From contig JADFZT010000040.1 of the NCBI GenBank assembly GCA_015232395.1, forward strand, positions 1-40,895: 40,895 bases of DNA, in the 5' to 3' direction. This DNA is from Magnetococcales bacterium (GTDB taxonomy: Bacteria; Pseudomonadota; Magnetococcia; Magnetococcales; JADFZT01). Positions within the stretch are counted from its first letter, which is position 1, and the number at the start of each line of letters is the position of its first letter. The position numbers were made by a program, and so were the translations under genes. This document shows positions 25,344 to 34,929 of the stretch, one piece after another. The notes under the pieces are model-generated. The model was not told where the DNA came from. It searched no databases and was given only the letters and a program-made list of their open reading frames with translations.

Positions 25344-26264
25344 ATGGCCACTTTCAAAAGCCTGCCCGATGCTCACACCATTGCCAGCCGCTATGATGGC
25401 CGTCTACCGGTCTATCTGGAATCTAAAGAGGATGCTCAGGTTTTTGCAGAACGCTGGTTCAATGGCTCCCGGGATACGCTGAGGTTTATCGCAGCGGATC
25501 AAGTTGGTACCGGCGGCTGCCAAGGGGTCATTCAGCAAGTCGCCCAGGATCGGGATGCTGGATTGGCTGCCTACGGTATCGTTGATCGGGATGTACTTTT
25601 GGGTATTTCCTGCCCGGACCTCTTTTTTTTCCCGGAAGAAAACACCCCGCACATTCCCTGGCCCCTCCCCCCCGAGATCATCGTTCTCGACTGCTGGGAG
25701 ATGGAAAACTATCTGCTCGACTCCGAGGCTGTGGAAACCTTTCAAGCTGATGAGCAAGGCCGGAGCAAATGGGATAGTGGGGTCGTCCTGGAAACACTCT
25801 CTGATTTCGCTCAAAACCTATTGGGGCTGATGGCGGCCAATCTGGTACTTATGACCTATCGAAAGGAGAGCCTCTCCCCTCTTTTTGAAGCTGCTGTCCT
25901 CGAACCATCCCGAGAAAAACTCACCAGCCACCTTTCAACAAAAATTTCCATCCCCGACATCAACACCGAGGGACTATTCGATCAATATGCAGAATTGATT
26001 GGGGAAACCGTCCCTACAACCTCAGCTGATTTCCACAATAATTGGGAACAGCTGCGCTGCCGGGTGGATGGAAAAATGTTCCTGACCCGATTTTTCCATA
26101 AGCCTGGCCATAAAAACAATCTACCCCGTTTCCACTTGGCGACCCGCATCAAGGAGCAAAACCGGGTAAGCCCTGAACTTACTCGTCATATCGAACGGTT
26201 GGTCGATATTGCCAATGGCCGTTCTCCCGCTTCACCCCAAATCAGCCCTCATCAATCCCCATAA
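25344..26264 (+). CDS. DUF4435 / TOPRIM-like effector (PARIS AriB-like)
   Basis: A 306-residue protein with the DUF4435 signature: LPVYLESKEDAQVF with Glu26 in the TOPRIM glutamate position, GIVDRDVLLG with Asp81 and Asp83, and LDCWEMENYLLD (about 113-124) that is characteristic of the family. In PARIS, AriB is a TOPRIM nuclease freed from AriA that cleaves host tRNA and aborts infection. It follows the ATPase gene by nine bases. Its last 13 bases overlap the 3' end of the convergent pabBC gene, so the cassette sits directly against a core gene. The tRNA-cutting activity is inferred from the family and not from sequence. Confidence 0.8.
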   Translation: MATFKSLPDAHTIASRYDGRLPVYLESKEDAQVFAERWFNGSRDTLRFIAADQVGTGGCQGVIQQVAQDRDAGLAAYGIVDRDVLLGISCPDLFFFPEENTPHIPWPLPPEIIVLDCWEMENYLLDSEAVETFQADEQGRSKWDSGVVLETLSDFAQNLLGLMAANLVLMTYRKESLSPLFEAAVLEPSREKLTSHLSTKISIPDINTEGLFDQYAELIGETVPTTSADFHNNWEQLRCRVDGKMFLTRFFHKPGHKNNLPRFHLATRIKEQNRVSPELTRHIERLVDIANGRSPASPQISPHQSP

Positions 26265-28156
26265 ATCCGTGCGCCCAACACATCATCCAAAAGCCTTACC
26301 TCACGACTACCCCGAACGGCATTGCCCATGACGATTTTTTCAGCCCTTGCCAGGTCACCCAGGGTGAGGCTTTGTTCGATGGCATTCAGTTGTTTCATCT
26401 GCTTTTTTCGCCATAAGCTTGGCAACAATCCATCCGTCAGGGGGGGGGCTCGCCAAAGACTATCCAACAACACCAAAATTCCCTGAATCGCTCCTTCCGT
26501 CACCTGCCCCAGGTTATTCAGAAACAACGCCTCGTCATAGCCTGCCTCTTGGGCCTCCCGCAATCCCCGATTGAACAGCTCCCGTCGGCTGGTTTTGTGC
26601 CCCAGCAAGGGATCCATTCGGTCTACCCGGGTGGGATCGATCCGAACTTTGAGGGGCTGATTATCTTGGGAAACCGACCGCTGAGAGAGGGAAAAAGTGC
26701 CATCCGGTGCCAATAGCAGGCGAAGGGCATCCAGAATGGAACCCGCCTCAAGCCACTCTTGCACCTGAGCCAGGACTTCCCGTTCCAACGGATCCCTCTC
26801 CCAGGCAAACCCCAATGAGCGGGCGGAATATTCCAGACGATTCAGATGCTCTCTCAACCATGGAATCTCCCCCCGCTCATTCATCCCCATGGTTTCAATC
26901 AACTGGAACGGTTCCGGAATTTTTTCCAAAAAACACCCTTTCTCACCAATTTCCAACCACTCCCGGTCGATTCGGGAATCAGCCACCACCCCCCCTCCCA
27001 AACCGATTCGGCAAATCCCCTGCCCCTGGCGCTCCCTTCCCCCCCTCCCCTCAGTCTTGCCCCCACTCCGACCACTTGTTTGCCCACTGCCAACGGTCTG
27101 GGTCACCGTGCGGATAGCCACGTTGAAGATAAAATCCCCACCGGGCTTGATCACCCCAATGGAACCGGTATAAAGCCCCCGGGGACGCTGTTCCAACTCC
27201 CGGATAATCTCCATGGTGCGGTGCTTGGGAGCGCCGGTGATGGAAGCCGCCGGGAAAAGAGCCGAAAATATTTTTTCCAATCCAATCCCAGCCCCAATCC
27301 GTCCCTGTACCCGGGTTTCCAGGTGGCGAACAGTGGGATAGATGCGGGGCTCAAACAGATGCGGGGCTCTCACTGAACCGACTTCACACACCCGCCCCAG
27401 ATCGTTGCGCACCATATCGACAATCATCAAATGTTCTGCCCGCTCCTTTTGGGAAGCCAGCAATTCTTGGGAAAGAAACCGGTCCTGTTCCGGGGTCCCC
27501 CCCCGAGGCCGGGTGCCTTTGATGGGCGCAGAGGTGAGATGCTCTCCCTCTCGCAGCAAAAACAGCTCCGGGGAAAAAGAGGCTGCACGCATCTCTCCGG
27601 TATCCAGATAAGCGGCAAAGGGGTGACGATGGCGTGGTTGCAGTTTCAAAAAAAGGGCTGCAGGATCAAGCTTTTCCAGGGAGGCCTCCAGGGTATAGTT
27701 CACCTGATAGCTATCCCCGGCCTGGATATAGTCGAGAATTTTTTCCAAATCCCCGAGATAGCGGCTGCGGGAAATTTCCGGGGTCGGCGGGTGATGTGCC
27801 GAGAGAACAGAAAGCGGCACATCGGCTGGATAAACCGCCTCACAAACCCGGGAAAAAACCCCAAACCAAACCAGGGGAAAAGCCTCATCACCAGGAGAGA
27901 CAGGCAGATCAAAAGCCGCTGCCGCCTCATAGCGAATTCCACCCCCGACCCAAAAACCCCGCTTGGCAGCCGCTTCGGCCCCAGCCAATACAGCGCTTAC
28001 TTCAGACGGTTTTCGGGCAATGAGAATTTCGACCGGTGAACCCAGCCAGAGGGGATGCTTGAGGGGAGCAAAGTCGAGGAGGAGTTGGGGAGAACCATCC
28101 CCCAGCCCCTCCCAAGTCAGCTTGAGCCGCTTGGGAGAGGTGGGTGACAAGGTCAA
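26252..28156 (-). CDS. pabBC: Aminodeoxychorismate synthase component I fused to aminodeoxychorismate lyase
   Basis: A 634-residue fusion in the folate pathway, making p-aminobenzoate from chorismate. The PabB half (about 1-390) has IVDMVRNDLGR, PAASITGAPK, GLYTGSIG and a GLGGGVVADS block; a Gly/Arg/Gln-rich insert of some 25 residues interrupts the last part. The PabC half (about 400-634) is a fold-type IV PLP protein: HKTSRRELF with the likely PLP lysine, EALFLNNLGQVTEG and GNAVRGSREV. The usual Asn after the TE motif seems replaced (TEGAIQG). The start looks like TTG at 28156 because an in-frame stop directly precedes it; no ATG or clear ribosome binding site is near. It follows sdhE by 25 bases. 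Confidence 0.85.
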   Translation of the reverse strand: MTLSPTSPKRLKLTWEGLGDGSPQLLLDFAPLKHPLWLGSPVEILIARKPSEVSAVLAGAEAAAKRGFWVGGGIRYEAAAAFDLPVSPGDEAFPLVWFGVFSRVCEAVYPADVPLSVLSAHHPPTPEISRSRYLGDLEKILDYIQAGDSYQVNYTLEASLEKLDPAALFLKLQPRHRHPFAAYLDTGEMRAASFSPELFLLREGEHLTSAPIKGTRPRGGTPEQDRFLSQELLASQKERAEHLMIVDMVRNDLGRVCEVGSVRAPHLFEPRIYPTVRHLETRVQGRIGAGIGLEKIFSALFPAASITGAPKHRTMEIIRELEQRPRGLYTGSIGVIKPGGDFIFNVAIRTVTQTVGSGQTSGRSGGKTEGRGGRERQGQGICRIGLGGGVVADSRIDREWLEIGEKGCFLEKIPEPFQLIETMGMNERGEIPWLREHLNRLEYSARSLGFAWERDPLEREVLAQVQEWLEAGSILDALRLLLAPDGTFSLSQRSVSQDNQPLKVRIDPTRVDRMDPLLGHKTSRRELFNRGLREAQEAGYDEALFLNNLGQVTEGAIQGILVLLDSLWRAPPLTDGLLPSLWRKKQMKQLNAIEQSLTLGDLARAEKIVMGNAVRGSREVRLLDDVLGARIYGD

Positions 28157-28181
28157 ATCAGAACGCAGATAGGCGTTTGTG

Positions 28182-29069
28182 TTAAAGCACGCCGCGAGCG
28201 GAAAGAGTGGGTCTGGGGCTGATGTGGAGGCGGTTCAGACCCAGTTTTTTCTCGTCGATTTCCATGGCAGCCCCCAAAAGCTGGGCAAAGTTCATCTCAG
28301 GCAGGCCGATAAATTTTCCAACGCTTTTTTCGGCAACACCTTGATAAGCACCCATGGCCATGTCACAGAGGGTACAGGGGGAGATCATCACTTCGGCCCC
28401 GGCATTCTTGGCGCTCAGGCAGTTTTTGGCCACCATTCCCTTCATCTCTTCCTGGTCGGAGAGCATGACGTGGAAGCCGCAGCATTTGTCCTGGCCATCG
28501 TAGGAGACCGGGTCGCCGCCCAAAGTCGCAATCAAGCGATGGAGATGATCGGCTTTTTCCCCCGCTTCGCCATCGTAGATATGTTCGGGACGCAGGTTGT
28601 GGCAGCCATAAAAAGGGGCCACCCGCAGGCCGTTCAAGGGGCGTTTGATCCGACTTTTCAGCATGGTCTGGTCCACCAGATCGGTCATCACCCATAGCAG
28701 ATGATGGACTTTGATGGTGGCTTCAAAAGGACGCACGCCTGCTTCGGAGAGAACCTTGTTGATCTTTTCCAGAATTTCCGGCTCGGTCTTGAAGCGATAA
28801 TTGGCATAGGAGAGGGTCTGGAGGCAGGTGTTGCAGATGGTGACCAGATCCCGGCCTTGGGCTTCGGCCTCGGATAGAATCCGGGCAGCCACAGCCAGGG
28901 AAAAGGCGGGCTTGGTCTCTCTCAGGCTCACCGCACCACAGCAGGTGGCGTTGGGCATATCAAAGAGACCTATATCCAACTCCTGGCAAACGGCTCGGGC
29001 CGCTTCATCGGCCTCTTTTTGAACCTGTTTGGCACCACAGCCGGGATAATAAGCAAATTCCAGGGACAT
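28182..29069 (-). CDS. sdhE: CCG-domain subunit of succinate dehydrogenase/fumarate reductase (SdhE/HdrB-like)
   Basis: A 295-residue protein with two cysteine-rich CCG domains as in heterodisulfide reductase HdrB and class E succinate:quinone oxidoreductases: YPGCGAK, ATCCGAV and CNTC in the first; YGCHN, KCCGFH and SPCTLCD in the second. It probably carries a non-cubane 4Fe-4S cluster and links SdhAB to the membrane in place of the usual haem anchor. No SdhC/SdhD-like membrane gene is present. The ATG at 29069 has AAGGAGTC upstream; a longer frame to 29216 is not needed. It lies in the sdhA-sdhB-sdhE-pabBC order. The assignment as SdhE-type rests on motifs and context. Confidence 0.82.
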   Translation of the reverse strand: MSLEFAYYPGCGAKQVQKEADEAARAVCQELDIGLFDMPNATCCGAVSLRETKPAFSLAVAARILSEAEAQGRDLVTICNTCLQTLSYANYRFKTEPEILEKINKVLSEAGVRPFEATIKVHHLLWVMTDLVDQTMLKSRIKRPLNGLRVAPFYGCHNLRPEHIYDGEAGEKADHLHRLIATLGGDPVSYDGQDKCCGFHVMLSDQEEMKGMVAKNCLSAKNAGAEVMISPCTLCDMAMGAYQGVAEKSVGKFIGLPEMNFAQLLGAAMEIDEKKLGLNRLHISPRPTLSARGVL

Positions 29070-29267
29070 TTCCGACTCCTTATAACCGCTGATTCGATTC
29101 GCCGAACCGCTGTTGCTCTTCCTAAAGACCAGATTATAACCGTCCGCAATCAAGGAGGGCTGATCCAGTCCGGGTACCCTATGACTGGTCAGGGATACCC
29201 TTGGGTCCGTTCCCAAGCTGCACCCGACGTTCGGACCACAGCCTGTGCATCTTTGAGAGATGCCGCT

Positions 29268-29311
29268 TTCCCAATTTGGGAACCACCTCTTTACTCGGGA
29301 ACCACCTCTTT
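29268..29311. repeat. 15-base direct repeat and palindrome at the sdhB 3' end
   Basis: GGGAACCACCTCTTT occurs at 29278-29292 and again at 29297-29311 on the plus strand, so the last codons of sdhB are duplicated just past its stop. It adjoins a palindrome TTCCCAA-T-TTGGGAA at 29268-29282. A small local duplication is the simplest cause; an RNA processing or attenuation role is possible. Confidence 0.6.
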
Positions 29312-30274
29312 GGCCTTGGTTTCCACGTCCGGCTTGTCCCGTTCGAGAATGTCGTAGATTTTACTCAACTCGTCGAGATTTCCAGATTTGTGTGGAAATG
29401 GCGAAGGCACTTTGCCCTTCTTCATGAAGTGCAACATGGTGCCCATTTCCTTCATGGCACCGATAACGCCGATGGTGCGGACCATGAGGGTAAATTCGTT
29501 GAGGTCGCCGGTTTTTTTGATATCCTCGTGGAAGGCCAGAGCATGTTTGGGGCCTGGACCATCCTTGAAGCCCTTTTCCAGGCCTCGGGTACGCAGCTTG
29601 ACGATCGCCTCCATGGGGGCGACATCCTTGGGACACATTTCCACACACATGGCACAGCGGGAACAGGACCACATCATGTGGTTTTCGGAAAGATCCTTCA
29701 GCCGGGCGGTCTTCTGCCCCTCCCGGGGATCCGACACAAAGCGAAACGCCTTGGCCAGTGCAGCGGGGCCGATAAATTCCGGGCTCACCTCACTCATGGT
29801 GCAGTCGGAATAACAGCAGCCGCACATGATGCACTGGGTGACGTGGTTCACCTGATCGTAGGCGCTCTTGCCCACGTCGGTATTGGCCTCGGGCCCCTCT
29901 TCCAGGTAGGGTTTGATTTTGCGGATCCGTTTGAAAAACGGTCCGATATCCACCACCAAATCCTTGAGAATGGGCTGGTTGGCCATTGGGGCCACCTCAA
30001 CGACGCCATCCCGGGAAACAGCTCCGATGTGGGTTTTGCAGGCGAGTCTTGTGCGACCACTGATTTTCATGGCACAAGAGCCACAGATGGCCGAACGGCA
30101 GGATTGACGGAAGGTCAGACCCCCATCCTGATGGCCTTTGATCTCCTCCAAGGCGGTCAGCACCGTGGTGGTTTCTTCCGCCTCCACCCGATATTCCTGC
30201 CAGCGGGACTCGATTCGCCCCTCCCGGCTTTTACGGTTACGTTGGATACGAAAGGTGTAAAACTTAACAGGCAT
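29291..30274 (-). CDS. sdhB: Succinate dehydrogenase/fumarate reductase iron-sulfur subunit
   Basis: A 327-residue iron-sulfur protein. The N-terminal ferredoxin domain has the 2Fe-2S motif CRSAICGSC with a later LAC; the C-terminal domain has CIMCGCCYSDC and CSRCAMCVEMCP for the 4Fe-4S and 3Fe-4S or second 4Fe-4S clusters. It passes electrons from the SdhA flavin toward the quinone side. The ATG has GGGAGG five bases upstream. A C-terminal extension after the last cluster (about 75 residues) is longer than in E. coli SdhB and seems typical of SdhE-linked enzymes. It sits between sdhA (32 bases) and sdhE (221 bases). Confidence 0.9.
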   Translation of the reverse strand: MPVKFYTFRIQRNRKSREGRIESRWQEYRVEAEETTTVLTALEEIKGHQDGGLTFRQSCRSAICGSCAMKISGRTRLACKTHIGAVSRDGVVEVAPMANQPILKDLVVDIGPFFKRIRKIKPYLEEGPEANTDVGKSAYDQVNHVTQCIMCGCCYSDCTMSEVSPEFIGPAALAKAFRFVSDPREGQKTARLKDLSENHMMWSCSRCAMCVEMCPKDVAPMEAIVKLRTRGLEKGFKDGPGPKHALAFHEDIKKTGDLNEFTLMVRTIGVIGAMKEMGTMLHFMKKGKVPSPFPHKSGNLDELSKIYDILERDKPDVETKAKEVVPE

Positions 30275-30306
30275 CGACGCCTCCCATGGATCCGCTCGTC
30301 ATCCGA

Positions 30307-31998
30307 TCAGTAGGTACGCTCTTTGGGTTCGTATTTGGGATTGCCCACCGTACGAATATCTTCGTAGGAGAGCACTACCTCGCCCTTGTCGGGATCCCAA
30401 CGGGTGATCGTGTGCTTGCGCCAGTTGGCGTCATCCCGTTCGGTATAATCGGTGCGTGAGTGCGCCCCTCGGGACTCGGTACGGGCCAGAGCCCCTTTGA
30501 TGATACACTCCGCCAGGTCGATCAGGTTGCCCAACTCCATCGCCCGCAACAGATCGACATTAAACTCATCGGATTTGTCGTAGACGTTGATGATATTGTA
30601 ATCCTTGCGCAGCTTGGGAATCTGGCCGGCAGCGGTTTCCAGACCTTCCGGGGTCCGGTAGACGCCGCAGTAGGCATTCATGGCACTGGCCATGCGGGCG
30701 TGCAGCTCTACTGGCTTCATACCCCAATCCTGGCGGCTTTTGAGCTCGTGGATTTGATCCCGAACGTGGTGGAGATCGGTCATGGGGAAATCCCGGAGGC
30801 TTTGCCCTTGAGCATAACGGGTGGCGGCCTTGCCGGTGATCTTGCCAAAAACAATGGCATCCAACAGGGAGTTACCCCCCAGACGGTTGGCACCATGAAC
30901 CGAAGCACAGGCGGCTTCTCCTGCTGAAAAGAGCCCGGGCAGTGGCGAGGCCCCTTCCTTGTCGGTTCGGATACCCCCCATGGAATAGTGGGTCGTCGGT
31001 CGGATGGGGATGGGCTCCTTGATGGGATCCACCCCTTCCAGATCAATGGCCAACTGGCGCACCTGGGGCAGTCGCTCCAGAATTTTTTCAGCGCCCAGAT
31101 GGGTCAGGTCCAAAAAGACCGCGCCATCCGTGCCCCGACCTTCGAGAATTTCAGTCTGCTCAGCGCGAGAGACCACATCCCGGGAGGCCAGTTCAAATTT
31201 GGTGGGGGCATATTTGCCCATAAACCGCTCGCCGGCGGAATTAATCAGATACCCTCCCTCACCCCGGGCACCCTCGGTGATCAAAATACCGGAGGTACGC
31301 AGACCTGTGGGATGGAACTGAACAAATTCCATATCTGCCAACGGCGCTCCCGCCCGCATCGCCAGGGCCATACCGTCACCGGTATTGGTGGTGGCGTTGG
31401 TGGAGGAGAGATAGACCCGGCCATAACCGCCCGTGGCCATCAATACCGCCTTGCCCCGGATGGGAAAAATCTTGCCGGTCTTGATGTCATAAGCAACCAC
31501 ACCCGCCACGTGCCCTTCGGCATCGGTGACCAGGCGCATCACCTGACACTCTTCATAGACCGGGACGTTGGCCTGGACCAACTTTTCCCAGAGTGTGTGG
31601 AGCAGCACCTGACCGGTGCGGTCAGCGGCATAGCAAGTTCGGTCGAAGCTGGCACCGCCAAAGGGGCGCTGGGCGATATCGCCATCATCAAGACGGGAGA
31701 ATGGGGTGCCCATTCGGTCCATCTCACGGATTGCTTCGGGGGCCTCCTCACACATCAGCTCGATGGCATCTTCGTCGCCGATATAGTCAGAACCCTTTAC
31801 CGTATCATAGGAGTGGGATTCAACCGAGTCTTGTGTGTTGATGGCGGCATTAATTCCCCCTTGTGCGGCACAGGAGTGACTCCTGAGGGGATGAATCTTG
31901 CTCACAATCGCCACATTGATACTCGCTTTGACCCCTTCCAAGGCAGCGCGCATCCCCGCCAAACCGGCGCCGACTATGATCAGGTCATGGATTTTCAT
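30307..31998 (-). CDS. sdhA: Succinate dehydrogenase/fumarate reductase flavoprotein subunit
   Basis: A 563-residue flavoprotein that oxidises succinate or reduces fumarate. The FAD fold begins with GAGLAG (10-15); [12 protein letters not shown] has His41 as the covalent FAD attachment residue; THYSMGG and [15 protein letters not shown] are active-site and FAD-binding blocks; [11 protein letters not shown] matches the substrate-binding region. The ATG at 31998 with GGGAGG four bases before AGCC-ATG is preferred to a start at 32037. It is the first gene of the sdhABE-pabBC run. The direction of the reaction cannot be told from sequence alone. Confidence 0.92.
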   Translation of the reverse strand: MKIHDLIIVGAGLAGMRAALEGVKASINVAIVSKIHPLRSHSCAAQGGINAAINTQDSVESHSYDTVKGSDYIGDEDAIELMCEEAPEAIREMDRMGTPFSRLDDGDIAQRPFGGASFDRTCYAADRTGQVLLHTLWEKLVQANVPVYEECQVMRLVTDAEGHVAGVVAYDIKTGKIFPIRGKAVLMATGGYGRVYLSSTNATTNTGDGMALAMRAGAPLADMEFVQFHPTGLRTSGILITEGARGEGGYLINSAGERFMGKYAPTKFELASRDVVSRAEQTEILEGRGTDGAVFLDLTHLGAEKILERLPQVRQLAIDLEGVDPIKEPIPIRPTTHYSMGGIRTDKEGASPLPGLFSAGEAACASVHGANRLGGNSLLDAIVFGKITGKAATRYAQGQSLRDFPMTDLHHVRDQIHELKSRQDWGMKPVELHARMASAMNAYCGVYRTPEGLETAAGQIPKLRKDYNIINVYDKSDEFNVDLLRAMELGNLIDLAECIIKGALARTESRGAHSRTDYTERDDANWRKHTITRWDPDKGEVVLSYEDIRTVGNPKYEPKERTY

Positions 31999-32316
31999 GG
32001 CTCCTCCCAACGCTGATGTTCCACCGTAGGCTTCCATACCAAAATCGATACTGACAGATATAAAAAACTCTCAAACAAATTCTTGTGCAACCGCCCGATA
32101 ATTCTTGTTTCAGCAGCTATTTATATAGTTAAAAAACCACTTCCCCCCTATCGAAGGCGACACTTTAAATGAGATGTTACGAAAAGTCAAAAAAAGCAAT
32201 CACACCGGTATTAATTTTTTTTTGCGCGTCAAAGGCCCAGCCGGTTTGCCCCCCCCTTCGACCCTGTGATAGAAAACATAAAGAGATGAGGAACCTTCAG
32301 GAGATCAGCCACACAC
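31999..32316. other. Divergent promoter region of sdhA and leuS
   Basis: 318 bases, markedly AT-rich at 32038-32225. A TATAGT hexamer at 32124-32129 could be a plus-strand -10 and the overlapping TATAAA a minus-strand -10, but neither has a good -35. I found no FNR/ArcA-like site by eye. The leuS ribosome binding site (AGGAG at 32299-32303) is 13 bases from its ATG, longer than usual. Confidence 0.4.
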
Positions 32317-34929
32317 ATGGACGCTACAGCACAATCCCGCAATAAATATAATCCCCAGGCCATCGAAGCCAAATGGCAGGGTATCTGGGCCGACGAAAAA
32401 ACCTTTTGCGCCGTGGAACAGGGAGACCGGGATAAATTTTATCTCCTGGTGATGTTCCCCTACCCCTCCGGGCGGATACACATGGGCCATGTGCGCAACT
32501 ATGCCATTGGCGATCTCATCGCCCGCTATCAGATGCGCCTGGGCAAAAATGTCCTCCACCCCATGGGCTGGGACGCGTTCGGCATGCCCGCTGAAAATGC
32601 CGCGATCAAACAGGGAGATCACCCCAAAGGGTGGACCTATCGCAACATCGAAGCGATGCGCAAAGAGATCCAATCCATGGGGATCTCCTATGATTGGGAC
32701 CGGGAGTTGGCCACCTGTGATGCCGACTATGCCCATTGGGAGCAGCAGCTCTTTTTAAAGCTTTATGATAAAGGCTTGGTCTACCGCAAAAAATCCCTGG
32801 TCAACTGGGATCCCGTGGATCACACCGTGCTGGCCAACGAACAGGTCATTGACGGCAAGGGGTGGCGCAGCGGGGCCACGGTGGAGCGCCGGGAACTCTC
32901 CCAATGGTTTTTAAAAATCACCGACTATGCCGATGAACTGTTGGCGGATCTGGATCAACTCTCCGGCTGGCCGGAAACCGTCCGCACCATGCAGGCCAAC
33001 TGGATCGGCAAAAGCCACGGGGTTGAATTTTCATTCAAGATCAAGGATTCAGAAGAAACCCTCCCGGTCTACACCACCCGCCCGGACACCATCATGGGGG
33101 TCACCTTTTGCTCCATCGCCGCCGAACACCCCCTGGCGCACAAGGTAGCCGAATCAAACCCCTCGGCCCTCACCTTCATCCGGGAGTGCCAAACCTCCGG
33201 CACCAGCGAAGAGGTGCTGGAGCGTCAGGAGAAAAAAGGCTTCGATACCGGTCTGAAGGCGATCCACCCCCTGACCGGCGAAGAGGTGCCCCTCTTTATC
33301 GCCAATTTTGTCCTTATGGGCTACGGTACCGGGGCGGTGATGGCTGTTCCCGCCCACGATCAACGGGATTTTGAGTTTGCCCGTAGCCACGACCTACCCA
33401 TCCGGGTGGTGATTCAGCCCCCGGGGGAAGCTCTGGACCCCGACACCATGGCTGAAGCCCACGTAGGGGCCGGGGTGCTGGTCAACTCAGGGGAGTTTGA
33501 CGGCCTCGACAACGAATCCGCCAAGGAAGCGGTCGCCAAAGCCTTCGAAGAGAAGGGCATCGGTCAATCCACGGTCAACTTCAGACTTCGGGATTGGGGC
33601 ATCTCCCGACAGCGCTACTGGGGCAACCCCATTCCCATGGTCCACTGTGACGCTTGCGGCGTGGTGCCGGTGCCAACCCCACAACTACCGGTGGCCTTAC
33701 CGGAAAATGTTTGGGAAGAGGCGGGTGCTGGCAAACAGGCGGGCAACCCCCTGGCGCTTCATCCGGAGTGGAAAAAAACCACCTGCCCCAAATGTGGTGC
33801 AGCGGCCCAGCGGGAAACCGACACCATGGACACCTTCATGGAGTCCTCCTGGTATTTTCTGCGCTACTGCTGCGCCGATCTCGACACCGCTCCCCTCGAC
33901 CGCCAACGGGTCGATTACTGGATGCCGGTGGATCAATATGTCGGCGGTATTGAACACGCCGTGCTCCATCTCCTCTACGCCCGTTTTTTCCACAAGGCGA
34001 TGCGGGATGTGGGGGAAGTCACCTGTGATGAGCCCTTCAGTCGGCTTTTGACCCAGGGGATGGTGCGCAAGGATACCCACAGCTGCCCGAATCACGGCTG
34101 GCGCTACCCCACTGAAGTCAAATCGGACGAGGGAAAGCTCCTCTGCGTTGAGTGCGATGGGGCCATCCAGGTAGGCCGCAACGAAAAGATGTCCAAATCC
34201 AAACACAACGTGGTGGATCCCACCGACCTGATTTCGGGGTATGGGGCGGATACCGCACGGCTGTTCATGCTGTTTGCAGCGCCACCGGAGCGGGATCTGG
34301 AGTGGAACGACAGTGGGGTGGATGGCGCTTGGCGCTTTATCAATCGGCTCTGGCGGCTGGTCAATGATGTGGTCCAGCGCACGCCTGGGATTGAGCCTGT
34401 CAAGGGCATGCCGAAAGCCGCTGATCTGCGCAAGCTGCGCTCCAAAACCCATCAGACCATTGCCAAGGTGACTGGAGATATCACCGATCAGCAGTTTAAC
34501 ACCGGGATTGCGGCGGTGATGGAGTTGGTCAACGAAGCCTCACCACACCTGGGCAAGGAGGAGAGTCTCCTCAAGGGTGAAAAGGCGGCTGTTTTGCGGG
34601 AAGTGGCAGAGATGGCCGTGATGCTGCTCAATCCATACATTCCCCACGTCACGGAAGAGTTGTGGATCCATCTGGGCCATACTGATCGCCTGAGCCACCA
34701 TCCCTGGCCCCAAGCCGATCCCGAAGCCCTGGTCAAAGAAGTGATTACCCTGGTGGTCCAGGTCAACGGCAAGCTGCGCTCCCGACTTGAAGTTTCCCCG
34801 GAGACCGATAAAAAAGAGCTGGAAACCGCCGCCCTGGCCGATCCCAAAGTTCAATCGTTCCTCGACGGCAAAACCGTGCGCAAGGTGATCGTCGTACCGG
34901 GCCGTCTGGTCAACATTGTAGCCAAGTGA
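32317..34929 (+). CDS. leuS: Leucyl-tRNA synthetase
   Basis: An 870-residue class I aminoacyl-tRNA synthetase of the usual bacterial length that charges tRNA-Leu. The HIGH signature is HMGH within YPSGRIHMGHV (about 49-58); KMSKS is at 624-628. The CP1 editing domain with GTGAVMAVPAHD, a zinc-like C-x2-C pair (CPKCGA, about 490), and the anticodon and C-terminal domains are present. The gene is complete and in the standard order leuS-lptE-holA. Its stop overlaps the possible GTG start of lptE. Confidence 0.97.
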   Translation: MDATAQSRNKYNPQAIEAKWQGIWADEKTFCAVEQGDRDKFYLLVMFPYPSGRIHMGHVRNYAIGDLIARYQMRLGKNVLHPMGWDAFGMPAENAAIKQGDHPKGWTYRNIEAMRKEIQSMGISYDWDRELATCDADYAHWEQQLFLKLYDKGLVYRKKSLVNWDPVDHTVLANEQVIDGKGWRSGATVERRELSQWFLKITDYADELLADLDQLSGWPETVRTMQANWIGKSHGVEFSFKIKDSEETLPVYTTRPDTIMGVTFCSIAAEHPLAHKVAESNPSALTFIRECQTSGTSEEVLERQEKKGFDTGLKAIHPLTGEEVPLFIANFVLMGYGTGAVMAVPAHDQRDFEFARSHDLPIRVVIQPPGEALDPDTMAEAHVGAGVLVNSGEFDGLDNESAKEAVAKAFEEKGIGQSTVNFRLRDWGISRQRYWGNPIPMVHCDACGVVPVPTPQLPVALPENVWEEAGAGKQAGNPLALHPEWKKTTCPKCGAAAQRETDTMDTFMESSWYFLRYCCADLDTAPLDRQRVDYWMPVDQYVGGIEHAVLHLLYARFFHKAMRDVGEVTCDEPFSRLLTQGMVRKDTHSCPNHGWRYPTEVKSDEGKLLCVECDGAIQVGRNEKMSKSKHNVVDPTDLISGYGADTARLFMLFAAPPERDLEWNDSGVDGAWRFINRLWRLVNDVVQRTPGIEPVKGMPKAADLRKLRSKTHQTIAKVTGDITDQQFNTGIAAVMELVNEASPHLGKEESLLKGEKAAVLREVAEMAVMLLNPYIPHVTEELWIHLGHTDRLSHHPWPQADPEALVKEVITLVVQVNGKLRSRLEVSPETDKKELETAALADPKVQSFLDGKTVRKVIVVPGRLVNIVAK

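Noticed and set aside
32206-32250. ACCGG ... CCGGT inverted repeat before leuS considered as a T-box or attenuator
   Set aside because: Arms are short, the loop is long and no leader or T-box motif is present.
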